The notes: a model not told the origin generated them from the sequence alone. A stretch of 64,000 nt of DNA from an uncultured Chitinophagaceae bacterium (GCA_937958995.1 CALGAP010000006.1:136369-200368), one strand, 5' to 3'; shown: positions 43,158 through 52,912, counted from the stretch's first letter. A program made the numbers and translations.

Positions 43158-45173
43158 TCAATAAAAGAGTATGGAGCCGGGCAACGGTGTCTTTTCAAAA
43201 CCGGGACCTTTCCAATGCACATAAAGCTCGTCGCTGCCGCTGATTTCAAAAAAATGCAGCGTAAACCTGTGAAAGCCTTTTGCTAAGGGTATTTCAGCGC
43301 TTTTTTCTGTTAATCCGTGCGGGCCATCGTTATCAATCAGCACATCATCAATCCAAAGTTTGCTGCCATCGTCACTCGAAACATAAAATGTGTAAACACC
43401 GTCTTCCGCGATTTTTATAAAACCCTCAAACACATACGCGTATTCTTCTTTTCCTTGTCTTGCACTGATATCAATATTCTTCACCGTTCCGGTGAGCGTG
43501 GGTTTTAATTGTGAAAAATCAGGTAGTTTGTCCCATTTGCCATCGTACACCGCGAATTTTAATCCCGCATTTTCGGGCGAAACTTTCTTCGCAGGAAGTG
43601 GCGTCGCCTTTTTGTAAGTAGCTGTTGCTGTGGGCGACAAGGCATTTTCTCCTTTAAACAGTTTTGCTTTTATCGTCACAGTCTGATTAATAATAAATGG
43701 TTGCGATGCAATAAATGATTTGGCTGTTGGTTCAGTGCCATTGGTAGTATAACGAATAGTAGCATCAGGGATATCAGTGGTAATATTGACCGGCAAATGG
43801 TCGATGAACACCTGCGCGGGAGCGGCAATCTTTGGTTCGGTATAAACAATGGCCTTTCCTTTTAAATCAACAGCAATTACGGTTGCGTACTGTTGCCTGG
43901 CGGCACCAGCGAGGTCGATGGTATAGTCATTTCCGTTTCTCTCGAATTTTAGCCTGGTATTACCAGCCAGCGCGCGCACTTCCTGCACGTCGTTGCCAAG
44001 TCGGGGCAAAACGATTTGGTTATTTTGCGGCCAGTAGAATATATGCAGGTATAGGCGCGAGTTGCCTTTTATATTTTTCTGCGTTACGCGTCCCCAGGGC
44101 AGTGACTGGAAAGGACTGGCTTCAGTGGCGTATATAGCTTCGCCGTTTACTTTCATCCATTCTCCGATAGCTTTCAACCTGTCAACAGAAGGCTGAGGAA
44201 ATAATCCTTCGGCAGTGGGGCCCACATTCAGCAGGAAGTTTCCTCCCTTTGAGGCAATATCAATAAGGTTCCTTATTAATGTCTCCGCCGATTTCCAGTT
44301 ATGATCATTTTTATTATATCCCCAGTTGTCGTTCATGGTCATGCAGCTTTCCCAGTCCACGCCAGGAAGCCCGGTGGCGGGAATTTCCTGTTCGGGTGTG
44401 CCGAAATCGCCGGTGAAACCTTTTTTCGTATTGCCGCCCATCCCTTCGCGACCTTTGTCAACGCGGTTGTTCACGATGATGGAAGGCTGCAGGCTGCGCA
44501 CAAAATGATAAAGGTCTTGTCCGCGCTCGTGCGTCCATGTACCTTCCCATTCGCCATCGAACCACAGCACGCCGATATTGCCGTAGTTGGTGAGCAATTC
44601 TTTCAATTGTTCTTTCATGTATTTCACATAGCGTTCAAAATCGGCATTGGCAGTGGGGCGGTCTTTTTCCCAGGTACGGCGCGGCAGGTAATCGGGATGA
44701 TGCCAGTCCATAATGGAGTGATAAAAACAAAGTTTGATATCGTACTTCCTGCAGGCGGCGGCCAGTTCTTTAATTATATCCCGTTTGAACGGAGTGGACA
44801 TCACATCATAATCGCTCACCTTCGAATCCCATAATGCAAAACCATCATGATGTTTGGTAGTGAGCACGATATATTTCATGCCCGCTTGCTTCGCCATCTG
44901 CACCCATTCTTCTGCGTTGAATCTAGTGGGATTGAATTGTTGTAAAAACTTATCGTAGGTCTCGAGCGGTATCTGCGCGTTGTCGCGAATCCATTCTCCG
45001 TAATTGGTCTGGCCGTTCCACTCACCGGCGGGTATAGCATACAATCCCCAGTGAATAAAAAGGCCGAAGCGCGCTTCGCGCCACCATTTCATGCGTTCAT
45101 CATCATTGGTTTGGGCTTGTGTATTCAGCAAGAAGCTGATCAATAGGAATACGCTGAAAAAATATTTTTTCAA
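43158..45173 (-). CDS. Alpha-L-fucosidase (GH29) with CHB_HEX_C and PA14 domains
   Basis: This 671-residue secreted enzyme has a signal peptide (about 1-20) and a GH29 catalytic barrel (about 25-350) with WWREARFGLFIHWGLYA. The nucleophile Asp lies in NIGVLWFDGEWEG near residue 203. A beta-sandwich is followed by a chitobiase/hexosaminidase C-terminal-like domain (about 435-515, TDIPDATIRYTTNGTEP) and a PA14 carbohydrate-binding domain (about 550-668, VYTFYVSSDDGSKLWIDD). It should release terminal fucose outside the cytoplasm. It is divergent from a LacI regulator and upstream of the cytochrome cluster by 54 bases, so the four genes may form one unit. Confidence 0.92.
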   Translation of the reverse strand: MKKYFFSVFLLISFLLNTQAQTNDDERMKWWREARFGLFIHWGLYAIPAGEWNGQTNYGEWIRDNAQIPLETYDKFLQQFNPTRFNAEEWVQMAKQAGMKYIVLTTKHHDGFALWDSKVSDYDVMSTPFKRDIIKELAAACRKYDIKLCFYHSIMDWHHPDYLPRRTWEKDRPTANADFERYVKYMKEQLKELLTNYGNIGVLWFDGEWEGTWTHERGQDLYHFVRSLQPSIIVNNRVDKGREGMGGNTKKGFTGDFGTPEQEIPATGLPGVDWESCMTMNDNWGYNKNDHNWKSAETLIRNLIDIASKGGNFLLNVGPTAEGLFPQPSVDRLKAIGEWMKVNGEAIYATEASPFQSLPWGRVTQKNIKGNSRLYLHIFYWPQNNQIVLPRLGNDVQEVRALAGNTRLKFERNGNDYTIDLAGAARQQYATVIAVDLKGKAIVYTEPKIAAPAQVFIDHLPVNITTDIPDATIRYTTNGTEPTAKSFIASQPFIINQTVTIKAKLFKGENALSPTATATYKKATPLPAKKVSPENAGLKFAVYDGKWDKLPDFSQLKPTLTGTVKNIDISARQGKEEYAYVFEGFIKIAEDGVYTFYVSSDDGSKLWIDDVLIDNDGPHGLTEKSAEIPLAKGFHRFTLHFFEISGSDELYVHWKGPGFEKTPLPGSILFY

Positions 45174-45225
45174 GGCGAGTAGTTTTGGTGCTAAATCTAC
45201 CCAAATAATCCGAGTTCTGATAAGT

Positions 45226-45245
45226 CAAACGTTTGCATACCTTTG
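45226..45245 (+). promoter_or_regulatory. LacI-type operator and -7 box between the fucosidase and lacI genes
   Basis: The perfect palindrome CAAACGTTTG (45226-45235), with the central CG typical of LacI-family sites, lies between the divergent genes. Three bases on is the plus-strand -7 box TACCTTTG (45238-45245), 14 bases before the lacI-type ATG. A bound repressor would cover the promoter of its own gene and sit close to the fucosidase start. Confidence 0.5.
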
Positions 45246-45259
45246 GCCCTCTCCCGTGT

Positions 45260-46273
45260 ATGGAAAAGAAGGTACCAACCATTAAAGAAATTGCCCGCAA
45301 ACTGAATATTTCAGTATCTACGGTATCGCGCGCTTTGCACGATCATCCCAGTATTGGCTTGCGCACCAAGACCGCGGTGAAAAATATGGCAGCCGCGTTG
45401 AATTACGAACCCAACCAGACGGCTATATTTTTCAAGAAAGGAAAAACATTCACGCTCGGCATTGTGCTGCCCAACCTGGCGGAGGAATTTTTCTCGGCGG
45501 TGATCAATGGCATTGAGCAGGTGAGTATGCAAAATAATTATATCGCGCTGGTGGGACAGTCGCACGACAGCCTGGAGACAGAGAAGAAAATTGTCGAGAC
45601 CATGAAAAACCACCGTGTGGATGGCATTCTTGCTTCCATCTCAAAAAATACTACGGAGATTGATCATTTCAGGCAAATGAACAAGTACGGCATACCCGTT
45701 GTGTTTTTCGACCGCGTGCCTGATGTAGCGGATATTCATTCAGTGAGTTGCAACCTGTACGACAGCTCGGTGGAAGCCGTTGAATATCTCATCAACCTCG
45801 GTCATCGCCGCATTGGCTATTTGCAGGGCCCGCCCACCCTGAGCATAAAAAATGAACGCCTGGATGGTTATCGCGATGCGCATAAGAAACACCAGTTGCC
45901 GCTCGATGAATCTTTGATTGTGCACAGCGATCTTTCTACCGAAGGCACGCAGGCTGCTTTCGACCAGCTGATGAGCCTGGAAAACCGGCCCACCGCAATT
46001 CTCGCCTTCAACGACTATGTGGCGCTGGACGCCATCCGCTATGCCCGGCAAAAGAAATTAAGGATCAATAAAGACATCAGCTTTGTAAGTTATGCCAACC
46101 TGCCGGTGACAAGGTACGTTGATTTTCCGCCCCTGGCCTCGGTAGAGCAATTCCCTTTCGAGCAGGGCGCACGGGCTACTGAGCTCTTATTCAAGCTTAT
46201 CAATCAAAAATCATCAGGGCAGGAAATGCCGTATGAAAATGTGGTGTTGCAGGGAAAGCTGGTCTTGCATTGA
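45260..46273 (+). CDS. LacI family transcriptional regulator
   Basis: This 337-residue regulator has the N-terminal helix-turn-helix [27 protein letters not shown] and a periplasmic-binding-protein-like sugar-sensing domain (about 60-337) with VDGILAS, VVFFDR and [10 protein letters not shown]. The ATG at 45260 is chosen because a -7 box lies at 45238-45245. An upstream in-frame ATG at 45233 would precede the promoter. It is divergent from the GH29 gene, so it probably controls the fucosidase/cytochrome cluster in response to a sugar. Confidence 0.9.
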   Translation: MEKKVPTIKEIARKLNISVSTVSRALHDHPSIGLRTKTAVKNMAAALNYEPNQTAIFFKKGKTFTLGIVLPNLAEEFFSAVINGIEQVSMQNNYIALVGQSHDSLETEKKIVETMKNHRVDGILASISKNTTEIDHFRQMNKYGIPVVFFDRVPDVADIHSVSCNLYDSSVEAVEYLINLGHRRIGYLQGPPTLSIKNERLDGYRDAHKKHQLPLDESLIVHSDLSTEGTQAAFDQLMSLENRPTAILAFNDYVALDAIRYARQKKLRINKDISFVSYANLPVTRYVDFPPLASVEQFPFEQGARATELLFKLINQKSSGQEMPYENVVLQGKLVLH

Positions 46274-46274
46274 G

Positions 46275-46369
46275 GGGTTTCGGGCCTGGAGGATTCGGGT
46301 TGCCGCCGCGCTTTGTAATCGCTGATTCAATCAAAGAACCCGAAACTCCAAACCTAAAACCCGAAACTC
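46275..46369. repeat. CCCGAAAC dispersed repeat, inverted pair, before fumC
   Basis: GGGGTTTCGGG... at 46275-46303 and AACCCGAAACTCC...AACCCGAAACTC at 46333-46369 are inverted copies about 30 bases long. They are separated by about 30 bases. The second copy abuts the fumC -7 box. Confidence 0.5.
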
Positions 46370-46371
46370 AT

Positions 46372-46379
46372 TACTTTTG
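46372..46379 (+). promoter_or_regulatory. -7 box of fumC
   Basis: TACTTTTG matches TAnnTTTG and lies 16 bases before the ATG at 46396. The dispersed repeat occupies the -33 region. Confidence 0.5.
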
Positions 46380-46395
46380 CCCCCAAATTAACGCT

Positions 46396-47796
46396 ATGGA
46401 ATACCGGATAGAAAAAGACACCATGGGAGAAGTAAAGGTGCCGGCTGATGCGATATACGGCGCCCAGACTCAACGCAGTATCGAGAATTTCAAGATTGCG
46501 CAAGACATTAATAAAATGCCAAAGGAGATCATCCGGGCATTTGCGTATCTCAAAAAAGCCGCAGCTATCACCAATTTAGAAGCCGGCGTTTTACCCAAAG
46601 AAAAATGCGACCTTATCAGCAAGGTATGCGATGAAATACTGGAAGGGAAACTGGACGACGCTTTCCCGCTGGTGGTATGGCAAACCGGTTCCGGTACGCA
46701 GTCGAACATGAACGTGAACGAAGTGATTGCTTACCGCGCACATGTGTTGAATGGCGGCAAGCTGACAGATAAAGAAAAAATTCTTCATCCTAACGACGAC
46801 GTCAATAAATCGCAGAGCAGCAACGACACTTTCCCTACCGCCATGCATATTGCTGCTTATAAGATGCTGGTGGAAGTAACCATTCCCGGCATTGAAAAAC
46901 TGCGCAACACGCTGGCCGAAAAAAGCAGGCAATTCATGAAGGTGGTGAAGATCGGCCGCACGCATTTTATGGATGCCACGCCACTTACGCTGGGCCAGGA
47001 GTTCAGCGGCTATGTTTCGCAGCTCGATCATGGATTGAGGGCTATTAAGAATACATTGCCTCACCTCAGCGAACTGGCGCTCGGTGGCACCGCTGTAGGC
47101 ACCGGCATCAACACACCTCCCGGCTACGCCGAAAATGTAGCAAAACATATTGCCAGGCTTACTGGTCTTCCCTTCGTGACCGCGGAAAATAAATTTGAAT
47201 CGCTCGCTGCACACGATGCTATTGTGGAAGCGCACGGCGCATTGAAAACAGTTGCCGTAAGCCTCATGAAGATTGCCAATGATATTCGCATGTTGTCATC
47301 GGGTCCGCGCAGTGGTATCGGAGAAATATTCATCCCTGACAATGAGCCCGGCTCATCTATCATGCCCGGTAAAGTGAATCCCACTCAGTGCGAAGCGTTG
47401 ACCATGATAGCAGCCCAGGTATTGGGCAATGATGTAGCCATCAATGTGGGCGGTGCCACCGGCCACTTCGAGCTGAACGTGTTCAAGCCCATGATGATCT
47501 ACAATTTCCTGCACAGCGCCCGCCTCATCGGCGAAGGGTGTGTAAGCTTCAACGATAAATGTGCCATCGGCATCGAACCCATCGAAGCTAATATCAAAAA
47601 GCATGTTGAGAACTCACTCATGCTCGTAACTGCTCTAAATACGAAGATCGGTTACTACAAAGCCGCCGAAATAGCCCAGAAAGCGCACAAAGAAGGCACT
47701 ACTTTAAAAGAAATGGCCGTGAAACTGGGCTACGTAACGCCCGAGCAATTTGACGAGTGGGTGGTGCCGGCAAAAATGGTAGGCAAGACAGAGTAG
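46396..47796 (+). CDS. fumC: Class II fumarate hydratase
   Basis: This is a 466-residue fumarase/aspartase superfamily enzyme. It contains [10 protein letters not shown] (about 98-107), the catalytic-region [10 protein letters not shown] (about 185-194), and the signature [15 protein letters not shown] (about 317-331). It hydrates fumarate to malate in the TCA cycle. The frame is open further upstream to 46270, but those codons translate the intergenic repeat ([12 protein letters not shown]) and precede the -7 box, so ATG 46396 is the start. The 3' end runs into a perfect 35-bp hairpin. Confidence 0.95.
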   Translation: MEYRIEKDTMGEVKVPADAIYGAQTQRSIENFKIAQDINKMPKEIIRAFAYLKKAAAITNLEAGVLPKEKCDLISKVCDEILEGKLDDAFPLVVWQTGSGTQSNMNVNEVIAYRAHVLNGGKLTDKEKILHPNDDVNKSQSSNDTFPTAMHIAAYKMLVEVTIPGIEKLRNTLAEKSRQFMKVVKIGRTHFMDATPLTLGQEFSGYVSQLDHGLRAIKNTLPHLSELALGGTAVGTGINTPPGYAENVAKHIARLTGLPFVTAENKFESLAAHDAIVEAHGALKTVAVSLMKIANDIRMLSSGPRSGIGEIFIPDNEPGSSIMPGKVNPTQCEALTMIAAQVLGNDVAINVGGATGHFELNVFKPMMIYNFLHSARLIGEGCVSFNDKCAIGIEPIEANIKKHVENSLMLVTALNTKIGYYKAAEIAQKAHKEGTTLKEMAVKLGYVTPEQFDEWVVPAKMVGKTE

Positions 47797-47879
47797 AATA
47801 TTGAATTTGAATTTGAATCTGAATTTGAATAGTCTTTCATTCACATTCAAATTCAGATTCAAATTCAAATTCAATATTC
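47796..47879. terminator. Perfect 35-bp inverted repeat built from TTTGAA units, bidirectional terminator
   Basis: Arms 47796-47830 and 47845-47879 are perfectly complementary over 35 bases around a 14-base loop. Each arm consists of six-base TTGAAT-like units with one T-to-C change mirrored in both arms. It begins at the last base of the fumC stop and ends one base from the convergent dehydrogenase stop. Confidence 0.75.
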
Positions 47880-47880
47880 T

Positions 47881-49686
47881 CTACTGCACTATCACCTTCT
47901 GCATCTTCACCTCTGTTCCTTTTCCATTGTAAACCTTCAGTACATAGACGCCTTTGCGGAATTTTTGGACATCGATGATGAAATTGTGGTCGGAGGTTTG
48001 GGCTTCGGACACGAGCCTGCCGGCGATGTCGAAGAGTTGGTAACGTACGGGTTTGTGGACTGAGCCCTCGAACAGGATGTAGAGATATTTGGTGGCCGGG
48101 TTAGGGTATGCGGTCACGTTGAAGCGCGGCAGTTCTTCATGAGGACGCACGGGGTCCTTCAGCGGTAAGATGCCGCCGGTAACATAAGTAAACTTCATGA
48201 TGCTGCCGCGGTTCACGCTCACCAATGGATTGGTGGCGGTAGGACCAGAAGTTACGTCGCTGCTGTCGATAGCCACAAAAATTGATAAACCATCGGGTGA
48301 AAATGCGATGTCGCGGAAGCGGTTGGCGCTTCGGAAATAACTTACCGTATCGGCACCATTCAATGATTGAAAGCTGGTACCATTGGGATTGAGGCGCAGG
48401 CGAATGATCTTACCACCTTTCAAAGTGGTAATAAACAACGATGATGACCAGTTGGGTATAGGTCCTGCCTTATATACATCCACGCTGCTGATACCTTCTG
48501 ATGGCCAGCCAGAGTTGTTGTAATTGCCGCCGATATTGGCATTGAAAATCGTGTTTACGGTAGCGTTCGAAGCCGGGTAAAAGGTTTTGAGCGGCGCACG
48601 GAAATTGGCATCGCCGATCATAGTCACATTAGCGGCCTCGTTGGTGATGATGGGTGCGCTGCTGTTGTGTGTACCCGCAATGGCACCATTGGCACTGGCT
48701 CCTGCCGCAGCGTCGTTGTAGTTGCCGTCATTAAAACCTATCACCAATGGGTGACCGTAATTTTTTCCTTTCTCAATAATATTCAATTCGTCATCGGTAA
48801 AAGGTCCATGTTCAGTGGCATATATTCTGTCAACCCCGTTGATTTTTGCGTATGCCAGGCCCTGCACATTGCGGTGACCAATTGACCAAACCGCATTCTG
48901 CTTGATATCATTAAAAGGATTGTCGTTGGGAATCCACTGATCGTATTCATCTTCATCGTCGTCGGGCTCCAGGTTGAATCGCAGTATTTTTCCTTCGTAG
49001 CGATAAGGATTCTGCGCATTGATGGGCCGTGCGCCATTGTCGAACTGTCCGCCACCCATATCACCTACAGAATAAAACAGGTAATAAGTGCCGTCTACCG
49101 GCGCTATCAGCATTCGGCCCGAATTATGGTCGCTGCTGCCGGGAATTGTGTCGCACAGCGTAACGGGATCTTCTAATACGTTCGATACGAAATTATATTC
49201 ATAACGCACTATGCGTGAAGTGAAGAAACAACCGCCCCAGTTGGGCAGACATCCATTGCCCGACTCGCCTGCGCCATGAAACGTGTGCACATAGCCAAGA
49301 TATACATAAGGCTTGCCCGACATGAATTGCGGGTGAATGGCCAGTCCCATCAATCCGCCCTGCGGCCAGGGTTTGCCGCCGTCAATAGCATTGTTAACCT
49401 TATCGTAGCGCGGAAAATTTCGCATGTTGGCGATATTCAGCACTATACTGCTGGCGCCGGTATTGGGGTCCACCCTACGCACGCGGTACCCCCTGGCTTC
49501 CGTCACCCACAGATAGTCATCGGGGCCATATGTCAATTCCCAGGGATCGCTCAATCCTTTGATCAGTGTGGTGGAATCGAAAAGTTCGCCGAGACGGCTT
49601 GCTACTATGGGAGGCTGGGAGTGCGCATGCCATGTAACAGACAGCGCTAACATCATAAGGATCAAGGCATAAGGGGATTTATTCAT
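47881..49686 (-). CDS. Sorbosone/glucose dehydrogenase-like beta-propeller protein with T9SS sorting domain
   Basis: This 601-residue secreted protein has a signal peptide (about 1-24) and a six-bladed beta-propeller of the glucose/sorbosone dehydrogenase type (about 40-500). The propeller contains LSDPWELTYGPDDYLWVTEARG, GGLMGLAIHPQF, GHRNVQGLAY and ATEHGPFTDDELN. It ends in a type A T9SS sorting domain over the last 75 residues (VTAYPNPATKYLYI...GVYVLKVYNGKG). It probably oxidises a sugar or alcohol with PQQ at or outside the cell surface. The PQQ ligands were not verified residue by residue. It is monocistronic and convergent with fumC. Confidence 0.88.
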   Translation of the reverse strand: MNKSPYALILMMLALSVTWHAHSQPPIVASRLGELFDSTTLIKGLSDPWELTYGPDDYLWVTEARGYRVRRVDPNTGASSIVLNIANMRNFPRYDKVNNAIDGGKPWPQGGLMGLAIHPQFMSGKPYVYLGYVHTFHGAGESGNGCLPNWGGCFFTSRIVRYEYNFVSNVLEDPVTLCDTIPGSSDHNSGRMLIAPVDGTYYLFYSVGDMGGGQFDNGARPINAQNPYRYEGKILRFNLEPDDDEDEYDQWIPNDNPFNDIKQNAVWSIGHRNVQGLAYAKINGVDRIYATEHGPFTDDELNIIEKGKNYGHPLVIGFNDGNYNDAAAGASANGAIAGTHNSSAPIITNEAANVTMIGDANFRAPLKTFYPASNATVNTIFNANIGGNYNNSGWPSEGISSVDVYKAGPIPNWSSSLFITTLKGGKIIRLRLNPNGTSFQSLNGADTVSYFRSANRFRDIAFSPDGLSIFVAIDSSDVTSGPTATNPLVSVNRGSIMKFTYVTGGILPLKDPVRPHEELPRFNVTAYPNPATKYLYILFEGSVHKPVRYQLFDIAGRLVSEAQTSDHNFIIDVQKFRKGVYVLKVYNGKGTEVKMQKVIVQ

Positions 49687-49884
49687 TGGATTGGATTTTA
49701 GACCTTATAGCAACATTTAGATACAGCTACAGGACAGTTCGAAAAAATACAATTTTTCGTGTTTAACCAATAGGGAAAAACCCCTAAACTTTAGTCGCAT
49801 TTTTACGCATTGACCCGCTCGGCTTTATTATATATGTTTACAGTGTCTAAGTGTGTTTGAACAAGTTGCAATTAATCCAATACT

Positions 49885-52188
49885 ATGAAAAGAATTATAC
49901 CCCTGTTTTCTCTCTTTTGTATCCTGTACCTGCCGGGCCACCGGTTGATGGCGCAGGCTATTGTCCAAACCGGGAAAAGTTATGTAAATATTACAAAGGG
50001 TGCTACCGGGGGTACCATCGAACCCGGAGATATACTTGAAATTCGTGCAACCATTGCCGTTTCCCGCCGTTCGGGAAACTCAGTGCTCTCGATCACCCGC
50101 GTGCATTTCGTGGATACCATTCCTGATAATACCACGTATATTCCGGGCACATTACGCATACTCACCAACGAGGGACTTATTTTCAAACAGTATACTGATG
50201 GCCCCAACGATGACCAGGCCATGTACAGCGCTGCCAGCCTGCCTCGTCCTACCGTGCGCATCAACATGGGAAGTACGGTAAATGGCGCACTGGGCGGCAC
50301 CATCAACTCAACAGCGCCTGGCGGCACATCGGGCGGAACTATCCACTACCAGGGCAGACCATCGTTTTATGGCAGCACCTGTATTATGTCGGCTTCGTAT
50401 CGCATCCAGGTGAATCCCGCCGCGCCGTATGGTACTGTTATCAACATGTATGGTGGCATGTTTGGTTATCGCAACAACAACCTCGACAGTGTGAGAAACC
50501 TGCCTGCATACACCATCAGGCTTACGCAAAACCTGGGTCTTTGTGCCAACTCTATTGGTGCAAACGCCATTTTGGATTATGGCGGTACATTCGGCGAGGG
50601 TTCCACACAAAACAGAACCACTTCGGCTATTGTGCCGGGTTATGAATTTGTGAACGTGGCGAGTGGCATGCCTAATGATGGTTCTTACTCCATCGTCAAT
50701 AACCTGTCACCTACAGGTTCTACCAATATCAACGAGCCCAAACCAGATATCACTGCTCCGCTTACACGTGTGTTTAACCTGTGGGATATTATGGGCGACC
50801 ATACCGGCGCCGCCGATCCCGCAGCGGGTAATCCGCCTGTGGCTCCAGGCGAAAATGGCGGCTATTTCGTAGCTATCAATGCGAGCTATGCCAATAGCAA
50901 CGCCATACAGCAAACTGTAAGCGGTCTTTGCCCCAATACTTACTACGAGTTCTCAGCCTGGTTTAAAAATATTTGTCAATACTGTGCGTGCGACTCTACC
51001 GGCGACCCACCCTACAGAACCGTATCGGGTGTGGCGGTGCCCAATACCAACTTCGACGGTCCTGACTCATCGGGCGTGAACCCCAACTTAACGTTCACCA
51101 TCGATGGCGTGGACTATTACACTACGGGTACCCTGACGTACACGGGTCAGTGGGTGAAAAAAGGTTTTATATACCTCACTGGTCCTACCCAGACATCGTT
51201 TACCGTAACCATTCGCAATAATGCGGCCGGCGGCGGTGGTAACGACTGGGCCATCGACGACGTAACGCTCGCTACCTGTACGCCAGATCTTAGCATGCAA
51301 CCTTCGCCGATGGTACCTGTTTGTTATGGCAACCAGGTTGACATAGCAGCGCTCATCAGTTGTTATTTCCCCAACTACACACATTATACCTGGGAAAGAA
51401 GTACCGACAATGGCGCCACCTGGATGGCTACCGGCGTTGGCGGTGAAGGCACCCCCGTGCTGGTTGGCGGCGAATATCAATACACTGCTACCTATCCTTC
51501 GTTTATTGGCGATAGCAGTGTGCACAACAATATTTACCGAATACGATTAGCCTCTACACCCGCTAACCTGGCCGATCCCAGTTGTTCGTTCCTGGCGACC
51601 ACCACGGTGCGCGTGATGGTGAACAATTGCGAGTGGGTATTGCACGGCGATATACAATCGTTTAGCGGCAATGTGCAAAATCAGCTGGCAACGCTCTACT
51701 GGACCGTAGGTGGCGACTTTACGCCAGGCTCCGTATTTGAAATCGAAAGCAGCAACGACAATATCTATTTTGAGAAAATAGGTGAATTGTCGCGCGAGGA
51801 AGGCAAGAGCAATTACCAGTTTACGGATAACAAAGCGCTTACAACAACACGCTACTACCGCATCAAGCTTACGAATAAAGAGACATATAAAGTCAGCAAA
51901 ACAATTTCGTTGAGTAGTGCTGCTACAGCGTTTGCTGTACGCTCGCTCGTGAATCCGTTTGACCAGGAAATCAGCTTTGAGCTGGTTAGTCCTGAGCAGG
52001 GAATGGTGAATCTCACCCTGACCGATGCGTATGGCCGCGCTATTAAAACAGAGAAATCAGCCGTCAACGCCGGTGTGAATGTGATGCAGGTAAATAACCT
52101 GGGCGAGCTGGCACCGGGTATGTATATACTGCGGATACAATGGAAAGATAAAGTGGTTGCGAAAAAGCTGGTAAAGGAGTACAAGTAA
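49885..52188 (+). CDS. T9SS-exported adhesin-like protein of unknown function
   Basis: This 767-residue protein has a signal peptide (about 1-24). An N-terminal DUF11/isopeptide-like beta region (about 25-215) has VQTGKSYVNITKGATGG. A jelly-roll, carbohydrate-binding-like domain (about 290-470) has GLCPNTYYEFSAWFKN, a Cys cluster (CQYCAC) and GNDWAIDDVTLATC. An Ig-like segment is followed by a T9SS sorting domain in the last 80 residues (FDQEISFELVS...GMYILRIQW). No catalytic motif was seen. It may be a surface adhesin or glycan-binding protein. It appears monocistronic. Confidence 0.8.
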   Translation: MKRIIPLFSLFCILYLPGHRLMAQAIVQTGKSYVNITKGATGGTIEPGDILEIRATIAVSRRSGNSVLSITRVHFVDTIPDNTTYIPGTLRILTNEGLIFKQYTDGPNDDQAMYSAASLPRPTVRINMGSTVNGALGGTINSTAPGGTSGGTIHYQGRPSFYGSTCIMSASYRIQVNPAAPYGTVINMYGGMFGYRNNNLDSVRNLPAYTIRLTQNLGLCANSIGANAILDYGGTFGEGSTQNRTTSAIVPGYEFVNVASGMPNDGSYSIVNNLSPTGSTNINEPKPDITAPLTRVFNLWDIMGDHTGAADPAAGNPPVAPGENGGYFVAINASYANSNAIQQTVSGLCPNTYYEFSAWFKNICQYCACDSTGDPPYRTVSGVAVPNTNFDGPDSSGVNPNLTFTIDGVDYYTTGTLTYTGQWVKKGFIYLTGPTQTSFTVTIRNNAAGGGGNDWAIDDVTLATCTPDLSMQPSPMVPVCYGNQVDIAALISCYFPNYTHYTWERSTDNGATWMATGVGGEGTPVLVGGEYQYTATYPSFIGDSSVHNNIYRIRLASTPANLADPSCSFLATTTVRVMVNNCEWVLHGDIQSFSGNVQNQLATLYWTVGGDFTPGSVFEIESSNDNIYFEKIGELSREEGKSNYQFTDNKALTTTRYYRIKLTNKETYKVSKTISLSSAATAFAVRSLVNPFDQEISFELVSPEQGMVNLTLTDAYGRAIKTEKSAVNAGVNVMQVNNLGELAPGMYILRIQWKDKVVAKKLVKEYK

Positions 52189-52216
52189 GTGATCAAAATA
52201 CAATTGAACAAATACC

Positions 52217-52885
52217 TTACACCGCCTGCACGGTATCATTCACCTTGGTATCTGCCGGTGAATGGTGCTCGTGCGGGTGTTTCTTAAAAAAGCGTTTTTG
52301 AAAAAGTAAAATAGTGATCACACCCACCGAAATAGAAGCGTCGGCAATATTGAAGATGGGTGAAAAGAAAGTAAAGCGATCGCCGCCCCAGAAAGGAATC
52401 CAGGTGGGAAGCGTTTTGTTCTCAATAATCGGCATCCAGATCATATCCACCACTTTTCCGTGCAGGAAACCGGCATAACCACCTTCGGGTGGGAACATGA
52501 CTGCCAGCTGTCCACCATCTTCGCTGCCGGAGAATATCAAACCATAAAACATGCTATCGATCAGGTTACCCAATGCGCCGGCAAATATCATAGCCACGCA
52601 TACGATGAATCCCCGATGAAGTTTTTTGCGAACGATACTGCGGATATAAAATACGCCGAATATTACAGCAACAAGACGAAACAATGTGAGCGTGAGTTTA
52701 CCCCATTCGCCACCAAATTTCCAACCCCAGGCCATTCCCTCGTTTTCTATAAAATATAAGCGGAGCCATCTGCCCAACAGAAAGATCTGTTCCTGGTAAT
52801 ACATGTTGGTTTTCACCCAAATTTTCAATGCCTGGTCTGCCACTATTATCGCCAGTATTATAATGACTACGGTTCTAATCTTCAC
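52217..52885 (-). CDS. lspA: Lipoprotein signal peptidase
   Basis: This 222-residue inner-membrane aspartyl protease has four membrane helices. The two catalytic Asp motifs are GNLIDSMFYG (about 106-115) and FNIADASISVGV (about 175-186). It cleaves the signal peptides of lipoproteins such as the SusD and HmuY-like proteins of this window. The start codon is GTG at 52885. It is slightly longer than typical LspA because of a loop between helices 3 and 4 and a His/Lys-rich C-terminal tail. Confidence 0.94.
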   Translation of the reverse strand: MKIRTVVIIILAIIVADQALKIWVKTNMYYQEQIFLLGRWLRLYFIENEGMAWGWKFGGEWGKLTLTLFRLVAVIFGVFYIRSIVRKKLHRGFIVCVAMIFAGALGNLIDSMFYGLIFSGSEDGGQLAVMFPPEGGYAGFLHGKVVDMIWMPIIENKTLPTWIPFWGGDRFTFFSPIFNIADASISVGVITILLFQKRFFKKHPHEHHSPADTKVNDTVQAV

Positions 52886-52904
52886 TATAAAAAATTTAGA
52901 ATTT

Positions 52905-52912
52905 CAAATATA
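52905..52912 (-). promoter_or_regulatory. -7 box of lspA
   Basis: TATATTTG on the minus strand matches TAnnTTTG and lies 19 bases before the GTG start. It supports that start. Confidence 0.45.

Noticed and set aside
47881..49686. Calling the T9SS-sorted propeller protein a glucose dehydrogenase outright
   Set aside because: The propeller type is clear, but the PQQ- and substrate-binding residues could not be checked without alignment, so only a general sugar/sorbosone dehydrogenase-like call is given.
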